Source of the DNA: Eutypa lata | Lineage: Eukaryota; Ascomycota; Sordariomycetes; Xylariales; Diatrypaceae | DNA: 64,000 nt | Assembly: GCA_022661535.1 (NCBI GenBank) | Contig: JAKULF010000007.1 | Location: 3,286,001-3,350,000, forward strand | Direction: 5' to 3' | Shown here: positions 1 through 10,086 of the stretch, one piece after another | How the letters are laid out: the number at the start of each line of letters is the position of its first letter | Position numbering within the stretch: position 1 is the first letter of the stretch | Made by a program: the position numbers and the translations under genes | The notes under the pieces: generated by a model | The model's database searches: none | The model's input: the letters and a program-made list of their open reading frames with translations, nothing else | Told to the model about the DNA's origin: nothing

Positions 1-1413
1 AAGGTGACGGTCGACACCGGAGCCTTCGAGACCGAGAGCTCGAGGCCGAAACACTCCATCTTCCGCTCGGTCCCCTTCCAGATCGCTGTCGCATGCGGCG
101 TGTCGTTTACGGCCCCGGGGATGTGGGATGCGCTCGGCGGCCTAGGCGCCGGCGGCGCTGCCGAGCCGTACGCCGTGTCGGCGGCGAACGCGCTCGTGTA
201 CGGCCTATTCGCCGTGGTATGTGTGGCGGCCGGGGCGATCAACAACCGGATCGGGCTGCGGTACGGCTTGGCGCTCGGCGCCGTGGGCTACCCGTTGTAC
301 GGCGCGGGGCTCTACACCAACAACGTGAGCGCGACGACGTGGTTCATGCTGTTCGGGTCCGCGCTGTGCGGCATCTCGGCGGGCTTCTTCTGGGCCGCCG
401 AGGCCGCCATCATCATCGGGTACCCGTCCCCGCGCGACCGGGCCTTCTACCTCGCCATCTGGCAGACGGCCAAGGCGGCGGGCCCCATCGTGGGCGGCGC
501 CATCAACCTCGGCCTCAACGCGCAGAAGTCGACGTCCGGGTCCGTCGGCTCCGCCACGTACATCGTCTTCATCGCCATCATGTGCCTCGGCCTGCCCCTG
601 GCGCTGTGCCTGAGCCCCGCGGAGAAGGTCTGGCGGCGCGACGGCACCAAGGCTATCGTCCGGAAGGAGGCCACGTGGGCGGCCGAGTTCAAGGCCGTCT
701 TCGCCCTGATCGCCACGCGCCGCATCCTGCTGCTCCTGCCGGCCTTCTTCATCTCCTATTTCTACAACGGCTTCGTCAGCACCTGGCTGACCACGTACTT
801 CACCGTCCGGTCCCGGGCCTTCTCGTCGTTCTTCACCAACTTCGCCGGCATCTTCAGCTCCTTCATCATCGCCTTCCTGCTCGACCGGCAGACGATCTAC
901 ATCAAGACCCGGGCGCGGATCGCGTTCTCGGCCATCGTCACCATTCTCATCGGCACCTGGATCTGGGCGACGATCTTGCAGAAGCAGTTCTACGATGCCC
1001 CCGAGAGTCCCGTCTTCGACTGGTTCCAGGGAGGGTTCGGAAAAGCGTACGGGGTTGTCTTCTTCTGGACCTTTGCCGGCCAGGCCTTTCAACAGTTCCT
1101 CTACTGGCTGGTTGGCCAGTATACCACCGACTTATCGTCTCTATCCCGTCATACCGGAATCCTAAGAGGCGTTGAGGCGCTCGGACAGACGGTTGCTTGG
1201 GCGTAAGTAACCTACTAAGAATCCTTACCTAAGCTGAATCGCTAACCTTATTTTAGCATGCAATCTGAAGGCAACGCCAACCATTTTGTTAGCATTGGCA
1301 TCAACTTTGGGATCACGATCCTATGTATCCTCCCTACGTGGATCGTGCTTTCCGAACTCGAGCATAGTCATGAGGTTAAGGTGACGGAAGAAGTGGCAGA
1401 GGAGACCAGATGA
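1..1413 (+). CDS. UNC-93-like major facilitator transporter, 5'-partial
   Basis: Polytopic membrane protein of the UNC-93-like (MFS-related) family, common in fungi and probably a plasma- or vacuolar-membrane transporter; substrate unknown. The reading frame is open from base 1, and the first in-frame residues (K-V-T-V-D) contain no ATG, so the true start lies left of the window. Exons are 1-1202 and 1257-1413. The 54-bp intron has GTAAGT and TTTTAG ends with CTAAC before the acceptor; without splicing the frame stops at 1204. About 450 residues are visible. Several hydrophobic helices alternate with short polar loops, including an N-terminal SVPFQIAVACGVSF segment, an NNRIGLRYG loop, a GFFWAAEAAIIIGYP segment and a large central loop rich in K, R and E. 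The short C-terminal tail is acidic (HSHEVKVTEEVAEET). Coding G+C is high, like the 45-54 kb genes. The family assignment is by recognition of overall pattern only. Confidence 0.85.
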
Positions 1414-2313
1414 TAGGGCAGCTTTTATGCCCCGGGCGTAGACTGAAATATCAATATTAAAACCAATCTGAGGACAATCGGATTATATATTTATGGCATC
1501 ATATACTAATAGTAACACGAATATCGTAAAAGTAGTTCTAAGCTGAAGCCATTGTTCGGTGAATACTATTGTTCTGAATTCGACATCATAATCCACCTGA
1601 AGATACGTTGTCGCCCATAGAGCTAGACTAAAACTATAGAGTTATTGATGACAGCCTACATTGTAGCTAGCATGCAGGACTTTATCAGTAGAGTATATTA
1701 TAGCAAGTGGCTGTGCCTCTCGACTGTCCGCTTCTAATAGTAGGCCAACCTTACACACCTGATAATGTTGGGGAACGATGACCGCCAGGTGCAATGCGCT
1801 TCATCTGACGTCAGATTCTTTTACGTCAAGGTAAAGTCTAGTAACTTGATTAACAAGCTCGAACTTATGTTTTAATTAACATATTCACCTTAGGTTATAA
1901 GTGAACATAGCCAATACATTTGAAGTGCGATATACGTTGACTGAAACGATGAAGATATGATAGACTGACTGCCGTACCGAAAATAAGAAACAACCCTAAC
2001 GCTAACTAGACTTGATTCTAAATTGCCCAGAGATTTCAAGTAGGTGATATATAGAAGAGAATGATACACCGTACTATAGAAACAATAATTATATCGGAAA
2101 AGAAACTTGCGTCATATCGATTACAGCGCTTTTCCCCCTCATGACCATACGAACCAAGGCATCATCAAATCGTAAAATCGTAAACGATAGTTCATTACAA
2201 AACGCACCGACTCCCCGCCGTACCTATTTTTGTCTCACATAGAGAGAGGAGGGGGGATTTTAAAGTGAGAAGGTCCAGCAATTTACACATAAACATACTG
2301 TCTCCGCCCTCGC
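1414..2313. other. Intergenic spacer, no gene seen
   Basis: A+T-leaning spacer between the 3' end of the UNC-93-like gene (+) and the 3' end of the ubiquitin-like-domain gene (-). The two genes converge here. No open frame with coding character and no repeat stands out. Confidence 0.6.
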
Positions 2314-4303
2314 TCAAGGCCTCTCTGGCCTCTTCCTGGATTTTATCCTACGGGGAGGTGGGTCCCTAATAGCATAGATATAGTGCGGCGGCGGGACTGG
2401 CGGCATCGGCATCGGAGCTGGCGCGCCATGCAGATGTCCAGGGGGGTGCCCGCGAGCGAACCCCCTCCCTCCTGCTGGTACGACGCCGCCCCGGCCACGG
2501 ACGTGGCCACGCCCTCGCCCCGGAGGCCCCGGAGGGTGGGTAATCATATGGGGGTTTTGCATAATGGGAGGGGGGTACTGTGGCGGTTGCGGCGGTTGCG
2601 CGGCTCTTTGGAATGGCCACATACGCTGGGTGATGGACACTGCGATGTTGTTGTGAATTCAGTTAGTATAAATGCTCTCCTGAGATTTTGAAAATTCATT
2701 AAAATGAGGCTGGCATGGAGGAAATGTACGTGCTGCTAGACAGCAATAGGGGGTTAAGGGGGTAAGAAGTGGGTCCAGGGGTAATGAAAGTAAGATCAGT
2801 AACTCACTACCGGGCTCGACCATGTCCTCCCAGACCTCCGGCAAGATGATCCGTGAGTTTGGTTCTGGGTCAGCGGCGCTGGTAGTCGGGGGACTTGGTA
2901 CGGTAGGAGGGGCTGCAGGAGATGGTAGCGTTGTCGATGTTGATCCCACGGTGGAAACCGAGGGCGCAGCAGCAGCAGAAGAATCTACCGCAACGGGGCT
3001 TGCTGCAGGGGTTCCCACGGCCTGTGGAAACGCTTCAAGCCCCGTCGAGAACGAGCTGGTCGTGATTAGGTCGTAATGGCCGGCGAGTGCGTGGGACCGG
3101 ATGTCATTGTCATTGATGTGAACGAAGCACTTGTCGATGAGTCCTTTTATGCCCTGGATTAAGTTAGCCACAGCGAAAACTTCCTCCTTAAATAGATGAT
3201 GTCCTTGTTTTGATGGAGAGATGATGTATGTAGAAGGTATATCATACCACCCTGGTGATGATGACCCCATGATACACATACATAAGTACGCACGTGATGT
3301 GCTAACTAGGCACAGTCGTCGTAAGGAAGGGGGGGGTAGTGATGAAATGAGCCTTTTGTTATCTTACATCCCATGTTTTTGCTATCTCCCAGGGAAATAC
3401 ATAAGTCCTCCCGATTGCATCTTTGAATTGGACCGGCAGCTTCTTGGGTGGGCGGTCCGCCGACTTTTCCCAGCCCGGGTCGCCAACCTGGAGCGGTTGG
3501 AAGGGCGCTGCTGCTGCTGCTGCTGCTACTATGGTTTGCGGTAGTGGTGACGGTGGTAACTGTGACACAATAGGGCTGTGTTCTCCTTCTGATCCTTCTT
3601 CTTCTTCTGAGGTCCTTGTAGTATTGGGGTACAACGACGATGGGCCCGGGCCTGGGCCTCGGTCTGGACCAGGGGTTGATGGCCCATAGTGGCCCTTCCC
3701 CTCGTGTTCCTGTTGTGGTACTGGTTGTTGCTGCTGTTGGCTGCTATTACCTGGCAGAGAAGGAAGAGGGGACTCAGTAGCGGTGCTAGCTTCTTCGATA
3801 CGTGACACTGTTATGTCTTGTATCGGTTGGCGGGCCCCCGCAGCCACTGCGCCGCTTGAGACCAACGTCAGCGGCGAGGTCTCAGTCACAGCGACGGCCT
3901 TTCCCTTGTGGCTGGAGCAGCGGCGACCACCACCACCACCATGAGAGCCAGGCTTGTCATGCAGCGATCCGGCAGACCCTGCGTCTTCGTCTTCGGCGTC
4001 CTCGTTGTTGTTGTTGTAGGTCTTGTCGGACCCCTGTATCGATAATAACGTTAGGGCTTTTGCACTTTGGTCCTCCTCTGCGTTTACTGCTTCGTCTTTT
4101 CCCAAGTCCGCGTTTAATGGCCCAATCCCGGCGGTGGTACTGCCGCCGCCCAGACTAGGAGGATGAGCCTCACCGGTTTCGTCTCGGGCAACACGTGAAG
4201 GATTTCGCCGACTAGCGTCATCAATGTCTTCTTCTTCTTCCTTAGTAGCTACGGGCGGCGATACCAACGAGCCTCCCAGCGGAACGGCGCCGGGATCAGC
4301 CAT
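2314..4303 (-). CDS. Fungal ubiquitin-like domain (ULD_2) protein with a loop insertion
   Basis: Spliced model: exon 1 4303-3368, exon 2 3153-2808, exon 3 2639-2314, giving 535 residues. Introns start GTAAGA and GTGAGT, end CCAG and GCAG, and carry CTAAC and TACTAAC branch sites. Residues 1-285 look disordered, rich in E, G, P, Q and S, with acidic runs. The C-terminal half resembles the fungal ubiquitin-like domain (ULD_2 type): a strand with FKDAIGRTYVFPW near 293-305, then GIKGLIDKCFVHI (313-325), GHYDLI (337-342), IILPEVWEDMVEPG (414-427) and MSITQRMWP. These blocks rejoin in frame only after splicing, which supports the model. About 70 residues rich in A, P, S and T sit between GHYDLI and IILPEVWE, where relatives have only a short turn. 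The tail is proline-rich with RG repeats (GRGRGHVRGRGG). The function is unknown; the domain family is usually thought to mediate protein contacts. Confidence 0.8.
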
Positions 4304-5923
4304 CGGCTCCCCAATTTTTCTTCTCTTCCTACAAGGTAGGAAAATGGACAGGCAGGCAGACAGGCAGGCACACTGGTTACGGATTTGTTCTAGCTGATTA
4401 CTGCTGAGCTCGCGGAATCGTATCCGTTGAGCGGGTACGTGAATATGGTAAGTAAGTATGGGGCAGCAGAGGTGGAGTAATAGTAGCCCCCCCTTCCCTT
4501 CCCTCCCCTCCCCCTAGACTAATCAGCCCCCAACTTTGGTCAATATGGTACGTAGAACTAGAACGGCCCCCTCTCTCCCCTAGCTAAGTGACTTAGATAG
4601 ACCAGCGACTGTAACGTAAGACGGGAAGGATATAGAGGCTACGTCAGTATGTATCATCACCCGGTCAAATATAGAAACGAGGTAAGCAAGTAGCTTCCGG
4701 AAATGGATATATAGAGGGGAAACAGAGGAGCTAAATTGGGAGGCGTGCCTGGGTCCTGAAGACGAGAGACAAGAGAAAAGAAAAAAAGGCAACAAATAAT
4801 TATGGCGGGGTTGCAGCGCCCCATCAACGCCATTCTTGGGGGAGGAGGGGGGCAGGGGGGGTGGAGAGCAGCAATGCAGTGGTTGGATGGTTGTATATTA
4901 ATGTGTAGTAAGATCCGTGATTGGGCGACACCGGGTACGTTGGACAGGCTTCTCGCTCCGCCATTTCACCTAGCAAAAGGGCATCAAGCAGGCGCTTTTG
5001 GGCGGGCATGGGCAAACCCGCGAGCAATCAATGTAGCACTAGCCTCCGGGCGCTGTACGTGGGTGGCGGCGGCAGGGGGGGAGGGGGGGGGGGGGGGCCA
5101 AGCACTGCAGTAGGTTCGGTGTCGCACAAGGACCGCAACCCTTCTTATTTGGAGGTGTGGCGCATTCGATGAGAAATGTAGGTAGTAGTTAAAAAATAGG
5201 TAGGGCACGCTGCTGCTGCGAAGACTCTGGTAAGCAGAAGACGCCCCAAATACCACCATGCAGGGTCGATCGCCGAGCGTCAGGCCGGCATATGCGGAGA
5301 GTTGCTAATTCTAGAAACCGCGATCTTTCGCCCGGTAGATTGTAATCATGGAATTCGATCTACCGCCTAAAAACAAGATTTTTCTTTCTTCCCTGGGTTC
5401 ACTGTGATACCACTGACGTTGGAGTCATAGAATGAGTACTTAGGCTCTCTCTGATTCGTGTTTTCTGCTCAATCGTGACATGTGCAGCAAAGTCCTAGCT
5501 GAAAGAAGAAAAAAAATGCTTTGGATTGTAGAGTAACATGCTTGGTATTGCGCAATTAAATCTAACAGACGGGTATACTACTGCAGTATGTATGTAACTC
5601 AAGTTCGTCCAATCGTGACCTCGTGAAATATTACCGTTTAAGGAATTGCCAATGCTCCGCGACTTTCATCATCCCTAGGCCAACAGATAATAGTATAGCC
5701 AAGTAAATACAGGTACATATTACAAACTGGTACAGGGGTAAAGGCCAGCAGCCTTTTTTTTGTTTTTTGGTTGAGACATAGGTAAACGATAGGTGAGCGG
5801 TACAGACCAACAACGTATTTGCCCCCCTGAGCCCTCATGATGATAGGAAGGAGAATACCAAGGAAACCGAGACTTCCGCGTCTAGGAAAGAAATGAACAT
5901 GAACAAAGCATAGAGCCGCCTCA
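4304..5923. other. Intergenic and probable 5' leader region with G-rich runs
   Basis: Spacer upstream of the minus-strand ULD gene and downstream of the minus-strand zinc-finger gene. It contains a C-rich stretch at 4489-4515 (G-rich on the coding strand of the ULD gene) and two plus-strand G-rich tracts, at 4838-4863 and 5071-5097. I see no supportable gene. Short frames of about 100 codons here are low-complexity or overlap on opposite strands. Confidence 0.5.
5075..5097 (+). repeat. Poly-G tract (7 G, A, 15 G)
   Basis: Seven G, one A and then fifteen G in a row, preceded by GGTGGCGGCGGCA. It is the longest G run in the window and a likely site of sequencing-length error or polymerase slippage. 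Confidence 0.9.
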
Positions 5924-7729
5924 TTATTCGTCGAACTCTTCGCCTTCGGCGTCTTCGTCCTCATCCGCTGCTGTCATTCCCTTCCTCGGGTGGCCGGTGG
6001 GCCTCAGAGGATTGTGTAGCTCCCACCCCCCCTTATCGTCCCTCCTGATGATAGAAACCTCGGGCCGCGTGGCCCATTCAATGAGGGTGGCATCGTGATC
6101 TCCCCCAAATTCGATCGGCATCTCTACGCCGAGACCAACTTTATCAAGGTGTTTCGCAACGTGCTCCATGCGCTCATCCCAGGCACTAGGACCCTCAAAC
6201 TCGATCTTGCAACCGGGTGCCGGGCAGTCCATGCGATTCGGGAGGTGACAGCGTGTACGATGGGCCTGATCTTGGTAGGTGCGCTCGTTGTCTTCCCATT
6301 CTGGCACGGACTTCTTCTGCTTGACCTGTTTCTTGACATTCGGAGGGACGTGCATGCGACGGAGGTGTTGGGTATATAGATCTTTGCGATTGAAAATGGC
6401 ACCGTTAGGGAGGGCTGGGATGCCCTCGTTCCCGTTGTGAGGGGACCCACATTGACCTTGCCAGGAAGCGGATGACTTGGTCGATGTATGGGAATTGGAG
6501 ACCTTCGCGCATTGGTCTTGTTGACATAGCCAATAGTTCAAGAGCAGATGTTGAGAAGAGCAATGCCGTTTCCACTCGTTCTTACTAGCAAACGTAGACT
6601 TACAGCCGGCGAAATGGAAGACGCAGATGAACGGTCGAGTGTGTTGGGCTTTGATGTGCTTCAGTAGTCCGTTCTCATCTTTGAAGGTAATGTCGCGACA
6701 CTCCTTGCAAGGAAAGTTCCGTTTCGTGCCTTTCAATGAAGCCTTGTTGGTTGCGATGTTGCCAAGGGCGTTGTTTGGTTCGGTCTTAATGCGCTTTGCG
6801 TGCGACGTGTGCGAACTGCATGCGCGCTTCGAAGCCTTACTGGCCCGGCTTGGATGCGGGTTAGGTCGCCTGGTCCTTTTAGTCGGCTGATATTCTTCAT
6901 CCTCGTCCTCGATTTTCACATTAGGATGCTCCACTTCGTCTGCCGAGTGAGCTTCATCATCTGGCCCAAGGGGTGGATAGGAAGGGCTCTCAGCAATGTG
7001 AATTTCCTCTTTCACCTCTGGCGTGTGAGTGTCTGGGCTCATTGGCTGGGGCATATGGCTCAGCTCTGGTGGACTCCATTGGTCCGCATTAGAACAGCTA
7101 TCGTCACTTGACATGCTAAGGCCTCTCATAAGCAATGACCTCCCGGTGCTGTCTTCGTACGGTAAACCATGTGGGGTATCTTGATAAGGGTTTACGTCAA
7201 TCGGTTTCACACAGTCATCGGCCAGACCAGTGTACTGGTAAAGCTGGCTGTGCGAGCTGAAATTCTCGTAGGGGCTGGAGAACGAAGTCGACCATATCTG
7301 TGAGTCTGTAGGGGTCGGAGGTGATGCGGCATGATAGTAGTCACTTTCCATGGTCGGACTGAGAACACTACTACACGTCGACGATGGATGAGTGAAGGGA
7401 GGTGAGGCTTGACGATGAGGTAGGGCAGAAGGAATAGGAGCAACCCCGTTAGATGTTGTTGAGGCGAGAGGTCCTTGGAATTTGGGGTCAATCTGCTGAT
7501 GTCCAATGTACGTAGAATTACAGCTGTCTGAGAGGAAACGCTGCATCTGTGGAGGATCGCAAAGGTTCCCAGCATGTGTAGGAGACATAGAAGCCTTGAG
7601 ATCAGGATCGATTAGGTTATTACCAGCAGCATCCATAGCTGCGCCGTCCATGTATGTCTGGAATGGCATCGCCTCTGAATAAGCGGACTGCTGGTAGGTC
7701 ATGTTCTCGACTTGGTGCTGGGCGAACAT
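5924..7729 (-). CDS. C2H2 zinc-finger transcription regulator
   Basis: Single-exon gene; about 601 residues from the ATG at 7729. The open frame extends ten codons upstream, but only to a GTG at 7759, so the ATG is preferred; an upstream exon cannot be excluded. Numbering below counts from that GTG. The first 280 residues are Q/S/P/T-rich and look like an activation or disordered region. An acidic run (284-289) is followed by a basic stretch with KRTRR and AKRIK (294-325), a likely nuclear signal. Fingers follow: C351..C354..H367..H373; C379..C386..H399..H404; C412..C417 with a widely spaced H465..H470 after an inserted SK/G-rich loop; and C512..C517..H533..H537. The last is a WDERMEH-type element seen in fungal multi-finger proteins. 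The C-terminus is acidic. The finger order resembles the second half of the finger region in the gene at 15574-18279. Targets are unknown. Confidence 0.85.
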   Translation of the reverse strand: MFAQHQVENMTYQQSAYSEAMPFQTYMDGAAMDAAGNNLIDPDLKASMSPTHAGNLCDPPQMQRFLSDSCNSTYIGHQQIDPKFQGPLASTTSNGVAPIPSALPHRQASPPFTHPSSTCSSVLSPTMESDYYHAASPPTPTDSQIWSTSFSSPYENFSSHSQLYQYTGLADDCVKPIDVNPYQDTPHGLPYEDSTGRSLLMRGLSMSSDDSCSNADQWSPPELSHMPQPMSPDTHTPEVKEEIHIAESPSYPPLGPDDEAHSADEVEHPNVKIEDEDEEYQPTKRTRRPNPHPSRASKASKRACSSHTSHAKRIKTEPNNALGNIATNKASLKGTKRNFPCKECRDITFKDENGLLKHIKAQHTRPFICVFHFAGCKSTFASKNEWKRHCSSQHLLLNYWLCQQDQCAKVSNSHTSTKSSASWQGQCGSPHNGNEGIPALPNGAIFNRKDLYTQHLRRMHVPPNVKKQVKQKKSVPEWEDNERTYQDQAHRTRCHLPNRMDCPAPGCKIEFEGPSAWDERMEHVAKHLDKVGLGVEMPIEFGGDHDATLIEWATRPEVSIIRRDDKGGWELHNPLRPTGHPRKGMTAADEDEDAEGEEFDE

Positions 7730-10049
7730 TTGCGGCCTGTCCGAGGCAAACGGTCTCACGGGCCGGAATGGATGGACGACTTAGTTTAATATTATGTATA
7801 ACAAAGCTGACAAGCTTCAATGCCAGGGCACGAGCAATATGTTCAAGTATGAGATGGAGTTTAGGAATGAGGATAGCATCACATTGGATTGGAGAAAGGG
7901 GGTAGACAGCGATGGATTTGAACGAAGGAAGGTGGCAGGGCTTATGCGGTGGTGACCTGGGGAGATAATGACATAGAATAACCTCGATGTTATGAAGATA
8001 ATATTAATGTATAAACAAGAAATGCACCTTGCAGGCGTAGGCAACAAAGGGGCGAAGCAACAAGTCCGGAGCATCTTGCTTCAAGTACTCGTGCTGCGGA
8101 TAAGTAATGGAGTGAGAGAGAGAGAGTCAACTTAACTATTCTTCCATGCCCAAGCTCGAGTCAGACATAGACCTTGCTCTTCCCGATTTCCTTCCTTCCT
8201 TCCACTCAAGGAAAATGCAGAGCCTCAAGAAGTACTTTGTATTGCCCCTGGCGGAGTCGGAAACGATGAGATACATGTACATAGTTGCAACGCTAAAGAG
8301 TTGGATGGGAGTGGCTGACGAAGATTGCGGCCATCTTTGCACTTCCCACCCCAAGATTCGACCCTGTCAAGCGCCTAGCGCAATGCACTGGGCAGGGCCC
8401 CTGGCATTGGTTCCCACACGTATAATGTATTATTGTCGTGCTCTTTCGCGATTGACATCTGGGAGGTAAGTACCCCGGTACATCCTAGGGTGACGGCGCG
8501 CGAACCACCATGGTGCGCGACCTGCCCAGCCTGCCTGCCAGCCTGCCTGTGACAGCCAACACAGGGTCCTAGAGGCTAGCCATGAAGTCTCGTCTCAATA
8601 TGGTGCGCGGGAATAGCCGCGATAAAACGATTTACGTCACGAAAGACATTATACTCAGTTACCGCGTCCACTTGGAACAGTGAAATGGAGCTAGTTGCTC
8701 TTCCGATAAGAGCACATGTGTGAAAACAATGACAAGTGGTAAATAATGTTCTCGTTTGGTCGGTCCCAAATCGATGAAGAAGCCGTCGAGGTTTTTCTTT
8801 TTTCTTTTGGACATACTCAGTTAGGCATACTACAAGGCACCCCCTAACTAAGACATCATAGTCTTCTGCAACCTAACGTAGGCAGACATTTCCCAATCGT
8901 TTCTTGTTAGGAAGTATGTATTGTACACCTCACCTCTTATCTGCATGACGGTTTCTGTGTCCAATTCTCAAAAGCCGTTGTGTATCGAAGATTTAACCAA
9001 GTTTCACGCGATCATGTTATTTCTTGGTGTATGAAGCACTCACTATGTTGACTCTTTGGAACCGGTCTGGCACTTTTGCGGGTTTCTTTCGCCCGGTTTG
9101 GGTGCTGTCTAGTTCTAGCCTGCATACGTAGTAGTAGGGTCGCTTCGCATTCAGACCAGTCAGGGTCCCTTATTTGATCGATGAAGCATTTAAAAGACAG
9201 CGTATCTAAAGACTGAGGGACAACACGGCCACTTTAACGCCACCACTTACTCTCCGCGGGGTTGACCTTGACCAACATTGATAAGGCACTACCAATCCGG
9301 TTGTAAAAGAGCGAAGTAGCTGGAACTTGAGTTGGTAGGGATGTACCTAACTGTGGTACACGTTTTGCCCACAATATTAAAAGTATCCTATCTATCTATC
9401 ACCAACAACACATACGTTCGGCCCCCAACCCAACCCCACTACACCACTTCTTAGTGCCGGGTATGGTACCCCAATGTGCTCCACTCGATCATATGGCCAA
9501 TAAAGTCAAGAAGGAGGTGGCCGTTGACGCGAATTTTTTGATTTCCCTTTTGGCGGCTATGTACGAAGAAGGCGGTGGTGGCAGGGAAGTGCCAACGTAG
9601 TCTGAAACATGCGAGAAATACCTGTTGATCTCTACTACGTACCCAACTTAGCGATAGTAGTGGAATGTGGTGATGAGAGGATTCTGCTGTGCCGCAATTC
9701 GGACATCCAACTGTCCAAACAATGTCCCTGTTCTGGCTTCTGAGATTACTCCGCGTTTTTCTCGGGACACAAAGAGATTGTAACGACGCGGGATGTGGAA
9801 TGATTGAAATATCTAACGGACCAATCACCTACCAAGTACGGGATATAATAACTACATGTTGGATGCACTAGTTGGGTTCAAGGTAGTTTCTATAGACTGG
9901 TGACATACATTTGTACATATACACGTACATGCGGGAAGGGCTCTAACGTTGTTGATCATTGATATTCCCCACAAACGAGGTCATGTTGGAAAGACGTGTT
10001 CGGGAAGGGCAAGCACTAGCAAGCCAAGTAGGTAAGTACTTAGTACCTA

Positions 10050-10086
10050 GGTATGCTGGTATGCTGGTATGCTGGTATGCTGGTAT
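10050..10086. repeat. GGTATGCT minisatellite, 4-5 units
   Basis: An 8-base unit GGTATGCT is repeated four times and continues into GGTATG. It directly follows the palindrome TACCTAGGTA. No gene is nearby. Confidence 0.9.

Noticed and set aside
205..1092. 295-codon minus-strand frame under the transporter
   Set aside because: Antisense shadow of a high-G+C coding region; low-complexity E/D/G/R-rich translation and no domain.
7620..7820. 66-codon frame with an ATG upstream of the first zinc-finger gene
   Set aside because: It overlaps the real gene in another phase and has no splice route into it.
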